A DNA stretch of 34,088 nucleotides from Methylococcaceae bacterium (GTDB lineage Bacteria; Pseudomonadota; Gammaproteobacteria; Methylococcales; Methylococcaceae), in the NCBI GenBank assembly GCA_028711365.1, contig JAQTSI010000009.1, positions 1-34,088 of the forward strand, given 5' to 3'. The notes beneath the pieces were generated by a model. The model did no database searches. It saw only the letters and a program-made list of their open reading frames with translations, and was not told the origin of the DNA. The translations under genes and the position numbers were made by a program. This document shows, in pieces, positions 30,080 to 34,088 of this stretch (position 1 is its first letter; the number at the start of each line of letters is the position of its first letter).

Positions 30080-33000
30080 TCAACCTTGTCTACAGCCCTC
30101 CTTCGCACAGTACCAATAAGTGGGATAACCACAGCTGTTCATCTGGACCATCAAATTGAGCTTTTTCAAGCAACCCGTTTGCCGCTCCGGTTCTTGGTCG
30201 AATGGAAATGGCACACGCAAGCGTGGAAAGGCTTCCCAACAGCCTAACCCCTGATCCAGCCGGATTGACCAATTTTCGCCGTCAGACCAGGACAGCCGGA
30301 GTTCCCTAGCATGAGGCATATTACGGCGCGGGGTTTCCTGCCATACGAATTGGAAAAAATCGCCAAAAAGCTGTTCAGCCACATGTCGACGATCCCCAGC
30401 ATCTTGCCAATCATGCTGGACTTGGGCGGGCATCCTCTCGTCGCGGAATTCCAGTTCGCTGGTTAGCACTTCAAACCGGATAGTATTGATGATTCCTGCG
30501 GAATATTCGCGCAACGCGTCAACCAGTCCATGTAGCAGATGCAAAGTGAGTGGTGAGCGCAGGTAGCGGTCGGTGTAGCACAGTTCCCACAATTTCGCCG
30601 TGCTGTCTAACTGCGCGGCCAAGTTAGGCACTTGTTGGCGGATTAGGTTCCAGACATTGCGGCCAAATTCCAGTGATGGGCCATCGAATTCGCGGCCTAT
30701 CCGCAGTTCTACGATGCCAGCCGCTAGCGCGGGGCGCAGGCTTTCCGATGGAATGGCGGGGTAGTTTAGCGAGGCTAGAGCCATGCTTTCCCGTGTTCGG
30801 ACATAGTGAATCGCTTCTCCTCCGCTGCCCCAGGCTGGTGTTGGTGCTGCTGGGCTGGTTGCGGCCCACCGCACACAATGGTTGGCACCAGCAAATTCCA
30901 GGATCAAGGACTGCCTGGATGCGCCCACTATCACCGAATCCTCGGGTAACCCCAAGATTTCCGCACGGATCACCGCCGCCAATGCGGCCAATTCGCCACG
31001 TTGGCTGTCGTTGAGGCGTGCCGGCAACGAAGCGGGTAACAATAGGCGTATGAGTAGCCTGCTTTCGGTCAGACGCTGCAAATCGCCGCGTAACCGCCAA
31101 GCCAACGGCTCCCAAGTTTCCGCCTCTCCACCTAGATAAACTCGCACCTCGGTTCCGGGTTGGTGCTGCCATTCCCGGCGGAGAGCTATGCCAAGGGGTT
31201 CCATTTCCAACCGTGAATCCGCGCCAAACGCCTTGAGGGTAGCGGGTAGTTCGAGTGCGCAGAGAAACTCGGAGGATAACAAGGCCAAGGCCATATGTCG
31301 GTTCAAATGTTCCAAGTGGTGTTGGGTGTCGTAACTCAACACGCAGCCTTGGCAAGCGGCATCACAACCGTGTGGGCATTCCAACACTTCGCGGCGGGCT
31401 TTGCGAAACAGTTCCGGCAACAGCGCAGGCGCTTGGCTGGCGTAGCCGGCACCGCCGGATGCGGTGTCGTAGAGGAAAATCGAAACCGTCGGCTGTTCTT
31501 GGGTATCGCGGCCCGGCAAGGTGGCACAACCGACTTCATTTTCTTCGATGCCGAGGGTCAGGCATAGCGCCCTGCGCAACGCCACCGCTAAAGTATAGGC
31601 GGTGATTTTGTCGATGGGCTTGCCGGTGGCCAGGTCGCGCAATTGGAGTTCCAGTGCGTCAGTCCAGGCAACGACACCGAGCCGCAATCTTTCCTGAACG
31701 ACCCAATCTTCGTCGTTGCCGGGACACGCCTTTTCCCGGTCGTTCAATTTCCCGCCGCGTAACCGCTTGTGTCCGCGCAAACTGGCTGGCCGTTCGTTTT
31801 CCGCCGTCATCGAGCCCGCCCGACCGCAACGCAGACACAAGGCGTAGCCCAGTCCATGCAGTCCGTCACTGTATTGGAAAATATGTCCCTGGGCGCTGGC
31901 CCGATAACGTCCCAGCGAGGCCAAAGCCATCCACTCGGCACCTTCCAAAGAAATCAACGGTTCGCGTACCGGGATGTATTGCGGGGTGCTGACGTAGTTG
32001 TGGGGCTTGCAGCGCAAATCCACCGCGAAGCCGGCAGGTTGCAGAAAACGATGGATGAGCAGCTTGTTGCTATTGCCCTCGCTGCAATGTGGGCAATGTT
32101 TCGGAGCAACCGGGCGGGTGCCGCTGCCACCGCAGGCACGGCATTGCCAGACATAGCGCAAAGATTGGATTTCCGGCGCGCTATCGGTTTCAGCGGGAAG
32201 ATGCCAATTCAGCGTGACGCCCTCACAACGGTAGACCCGTTGGTCCAGCACGGTGTCGGTGCCTGGCGCGTAATCGCGGATCGCAATCGCCAGGTTGCGA
32301 CTTGGATATCCAGCCCGCCAAGCGCGGTTGTCCTCGCGCTCCCTGCTGTCGCGGCGCTGACGGCGCTCCAAATCTTCCAAGGTGGTCGTAACCAGCGGCA
32401 CCACGTCAGTCGGAAAACCGTAGCCAGGCAGAAACCTCAGCGTCGCCAATTCGCCCAACAGGTATTCGCCGCGCAGGCGATCCAGTTGGATCTTGATCGC
32501 CACTTCGGCTTTGCTGTCGCCATCCTGGGTTTTAACCGTGTCCTGCTGCTCCAAGAGTGCTTGCAATTCCCGTCGCCAACGTTCCGCCGCCGTTTCAATA
32601 GCTTCGGCAGTGCGCCCCAGTAGTTCCGGCGGCGGCGTTCCGTCCAGCACCGAGCGGCGGATGATGGCTTGCACACCCCCGCTGACGCTGTCCTCCCGGT
32701 TTGCGCCATCCCTGCACCATGCGCCGAAGCGTTCGCAAGGCGCGGATTCATCCTCCGTCGCCGCCTCGAAAAACCAGCCGGTGTTGAGCCTGCGTATCCG
32801 TTCCGGCGCGTGTTTGCGCAGAAATCCGGCCAAGGCCAAGGCGTTGATGTGGCGTTGCACAATTGGCGTGCTGCGCATTTCCACCCTTGGCATCGCCAAA
32901 CGGGTCACGAACGGCCACAGCGGATTGCGGAACACCGCCTCGCCATGCGGAGTCGCCTTGCACAGCGTGAAGCTCAGCGCGGCGGCCTCGCCCCGGCGGC

Positions 33001-34088
33001 CCGCCCGACCGGCACGTTGCAGGAAGTTGGCAGGATGCGGCGGCACATTGTTCATCGCGACGCCGGTCAAGCCGCCGATGTCCACGCCCATTTCCATTGT
33101 CGTCGAGCAACTCATCAGGTTGATCTGGCCTTTTTTGAAAGCCTCCTCGCGGCGGGTCAACTCCGCGCCGGCGATTTGCGCGGAATGCTCCACGGCGCGG
33201 AGATAGCGGCTATGGCGGGTGATGCGGTCGGAAAGATCGGGCCAAGCGCCGATTTCCCGAAGTCGCAGGATATCAGGGTCGGTTTCCAGCCAGTTCTCGA
33301 CCTTCTCCCGTTCGCAGCCGAACCAAAACGGATAAGGCACCCGTGGTATCGTGACTTTTTGGCACCACGCCAAATGTTCCGGCGCGGATTCGGGCAAATA
33401 GGGTGTGATGCCTCGGAATGTGGTTGGCAACAGCCGCCGCGTGATAGGGCAAAACCAAGCTTCGCGGACTTCAGTGACAACTGCTTGTTTTTCCAGGTCG
33501 AGTTGAAAGCCATCTTCGTTTTGGCTCAACAATGGGCGAACGCCTTGCCAGATGGCAACGAGCATTTCATCGAGTTGGTCACAATGGGTCGGGGTATCCA
33601 AACGCAGGTTGAACGCGAAGGCCAGTAGGCGTATTAGCCTGCTTCGGGAAGCATGGGGAGATTGGGCGCTGGGCCAAGGGCGCTGGATTTTCTTGGTCTT
33701 GCCACGTTCGGGCGGTAATTGAACCGTGGGGTTTCCTGGGTAGCCCAGCCAACGTTCAGAATCGGATGGGATTGCAACGGATTTGCCGCTTCGCAAATGG
33801 AAATCCATAGTGACGTGCAACAGTTCCCGCCACTCGTTTTCGGACACTCCGCGCTGCCGAAAAACGGCGGGCAGAGAGGCTTGATCCAAGGATGGATAGG
33901 CCAGTTGCAACAACCCCAGTCCTTCCAGCGAGAATTGCCGCTTTGGGCGCAAAAAGAATTCGCGTAAAAGACATAATCGTGCTAGGGCGCGGTCATGTAA
34001 CTGGCCGTATGTCAATTCCCGCAAACCGGGCAAAAGAAAGAGTTTGAAATCGCTGTTTTGGAGCAATTTATCCGCCGCGTCCTCCCAC
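30080..34088 (-). CDS. Large helicase with DUF1998-type zinc domain (5' partial)
   Basis: At least 1335 codons; the frame is open to the right edge, so the N-terminus with the first helicase domain lies outside. Visible are a helicase C-terminal lobe with CSTTMEMGVDIGG (about 33076-33112) and QRAGRAGRRGE (about 32985-33020), a zinc pair CRACGG/CPHC (about 32080-32155), CLRCG, and a DUF1998-like cluster CPHGCDAACQGCVLSYDTQHH (about 31310-31380). The last about 400 residues match nothing I recognise. Such DUF1998 helicases include MrfA-like repair enzymes and components of defence systems such as DISARM (DrmA/DrmB). Which applies here cannot be decided without the missing part. A TTG at 34066 could serve as a start but would leave half a helicase. 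Confidence 0.85.
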   Translation of the reverse strand, partial: WEDAADKLLQNSDFKLFLLPGLRELTYGQLHDRALARLCLLREFFLRPKRQFSLEGLGLLQLAYPSLDQASLPAVFRQRGVSENEWRELLHVTMDFHLRSGKSVAIPSDSERWLGYPGNPTVQLPPERGKTKKIQRPWPSAQSPHASRSRLIRLLAFAFNLRLDTPTHCDQLDEMLVAIWQGVRPLLSQNEDGFQLDLEKQAVVTEVREAWFCPITRRLLPTTFRGITPYLPESAPEHLAWCQKVTIPRVPYPFWFGCEREKVENWLETDPDILRLREIGAWPDLSDRITRHSRYLRAVEHSAQIAGAELTRREEAFKKGQINLMSCSTTMEMGVDIGGLTGVAMNNVPPHPANFLQRAGRAGRRGEAAALSFTLCKATPHGEAVFRNPLWPFVTRLAMPRVEMRSTPIVQRHINALALAGFLRKHAPERIRRLNTGWFFEAATEDESAPCERFGAWCRDGANREDSVSGGVQAIIRRSVLDGTPPPELLGRTAEAIETAAERWRRELQALLEQQDTVKTQDGDSKAEVAIKIQLDRLRGEYLLGELATLRFLPGYGFPTDVVPLVTTTLEDLERRQRRDSREREDNRAWRAGYPSRNLAIAIRDYAPGTDTVLDQRVYRCEGVTLNWHLPAETDSAPEIQSLRYVWQCRACGGSGTRPVAPKHCPHCSEGNSNKLLIHRFLQPAGFAVDLRCKPHNYVSTPQYIPVREPLISLEGAEWMALASLGRYRASAQGHIFQYSDGLHGLGYALCLRCGRAGSMTAENERPASLRGHKRLRGGKLNDREKACPGNDEDWVVQERLRLGVVAWTDALELQLRDLATGKPIDKITAYTLAVALRRALCLTLGIEENEVGCATLPGRDTQEQPTVSIFLYDTASGGAGYASQAPALLPELFRKARREVLECPHGCDAACQGCVLSYDTQHHLEHLNRHMALALLSSEFLCALELPATLKAFGADSRLEMEPLGIALRREWQHQPGTEVRVYLGGEAETWEPLAWRLRGDLQRLTESRLLIRLLLPASLPARLNDSQRGELAALAAVIRAEILGLPEDSVIVGASRQSLILEFAGANHCVRWAATSPAAPTPAWGSGGEAIHYVRTRESMALASLNYPAIPSESLRPALAAGIVELRIGREFDGPSLEFGRNVWNLIRQQVPNLAAQLDSTAKLWELCYTDRYLRSPLTLHLLHGLVDALREYSAGIINTIRFEVLTSELEFRDERMPAQVQHDWQDAGDRRHVAEQLFGDFFQFVWQETPRRNMPHARELRLSWSDGENWSIRLDQGLGCWEAFPRLRVPFPFDQEPERQTGCLKKLNLMVQMNSCGYPTYWYCAKEGCRQG

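Noticed and set aside
30624..31355. 243-residue reverse ORF in another frame of the helicase
   Set aside because: The helicase frame is continuous through here with zinc-cluster motifs; this is a shadow.

Overview
The window looks like the chromosome of an aquatic proteobacterium, probably a gammaproteobacterium. The reasons are a gas-vesicle cluster whose gene order resembles, from memory, the Serratia 39006 type with its NtrC-like regulator, PAS-rich sensor proteins, KaiB/KaiC homologues without KaiA, and many palindromic intergenic repeats. I cannot place it at order level; Chromatiales-like or Methylococcales-like lineages are guesses.

Layout. (1) 1-1196: a 43-bp minisatellite (about 14 copies), then the ends of two palindromic non-autonomous elements lying back to back, then a composite of nested element remnants. 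(2) 1197-10432, + strand: a Kai-type signalling locus. It holds a four-PAS protein, a double-domain KaiC, three separate KaiB paralogues, a frameshifted four-helix-bundle gene, a PAS-GAF-HD-GYP protein and an ATPase with a nuclease-like C-terminus. Five of the intergenic spaces are filled by 7-bp-periodic inverted tracts (GCGGAAT/ATTCCGC) that would form long RNA hairpins. (3) 10456-10827, - strand: a VOC/glyoxalase-fold protein. (4) 10896-11323: three palindromic elements nested inside one another, two of them with visible target duplications. (5) 11373-15423: a translationally coupled PAS histidine kinase, Rcp1-like receiver and REC-PAS-PAS-GAF-HD-GYP protein. (6) 15439-15681: an intact-looking copy of the palindromic element, then tRNA-Ser(UGA). 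(7) 15869-29318, - strand: a 17-gene gas-vesicle cluster read from gvpA toward the tRNA. The order is gvpA, gvpC, gvpN, 103-aa coiled-coil protein, 70-aa protein, gvpF, gvpG with a giant acidic tail, tandem ArsA/Get3-like ATPase, small GvpA-family protein, gvpK, second GvpA-family protein, 190-aa unknown, sigma-54 response regulator, gvpH, CDC48-like double AAA+ ATPase, and two GvpF/L proteins. (8) 29319-34088: gvpA leader with a candidate sigma-54 promoter, a PIN-toxin remnant, and the C-terminal 1.3 kilo-residues of a very large helicase with a DUF1998-type zinc domain that runs off the right edge.

How it may work together (inference). The Kai locus and the kinase/HD-GYP operon share an almost identical N-terminal sensor segment and both end in c-di-GMP phosphodiesterase domains, so they look like two branches of one lifestyle-control circuit. 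The gas-vesicle cluster carries its own sigma-54 activator and three ATPase types (GvpN, ArsA/Get3-like, CDC48-like) that could handle the very hydrophobic shell proteins. Sensing, second-messenger output and buoyancy sit side by side, but nothing in the sequence proves a regulatory link.
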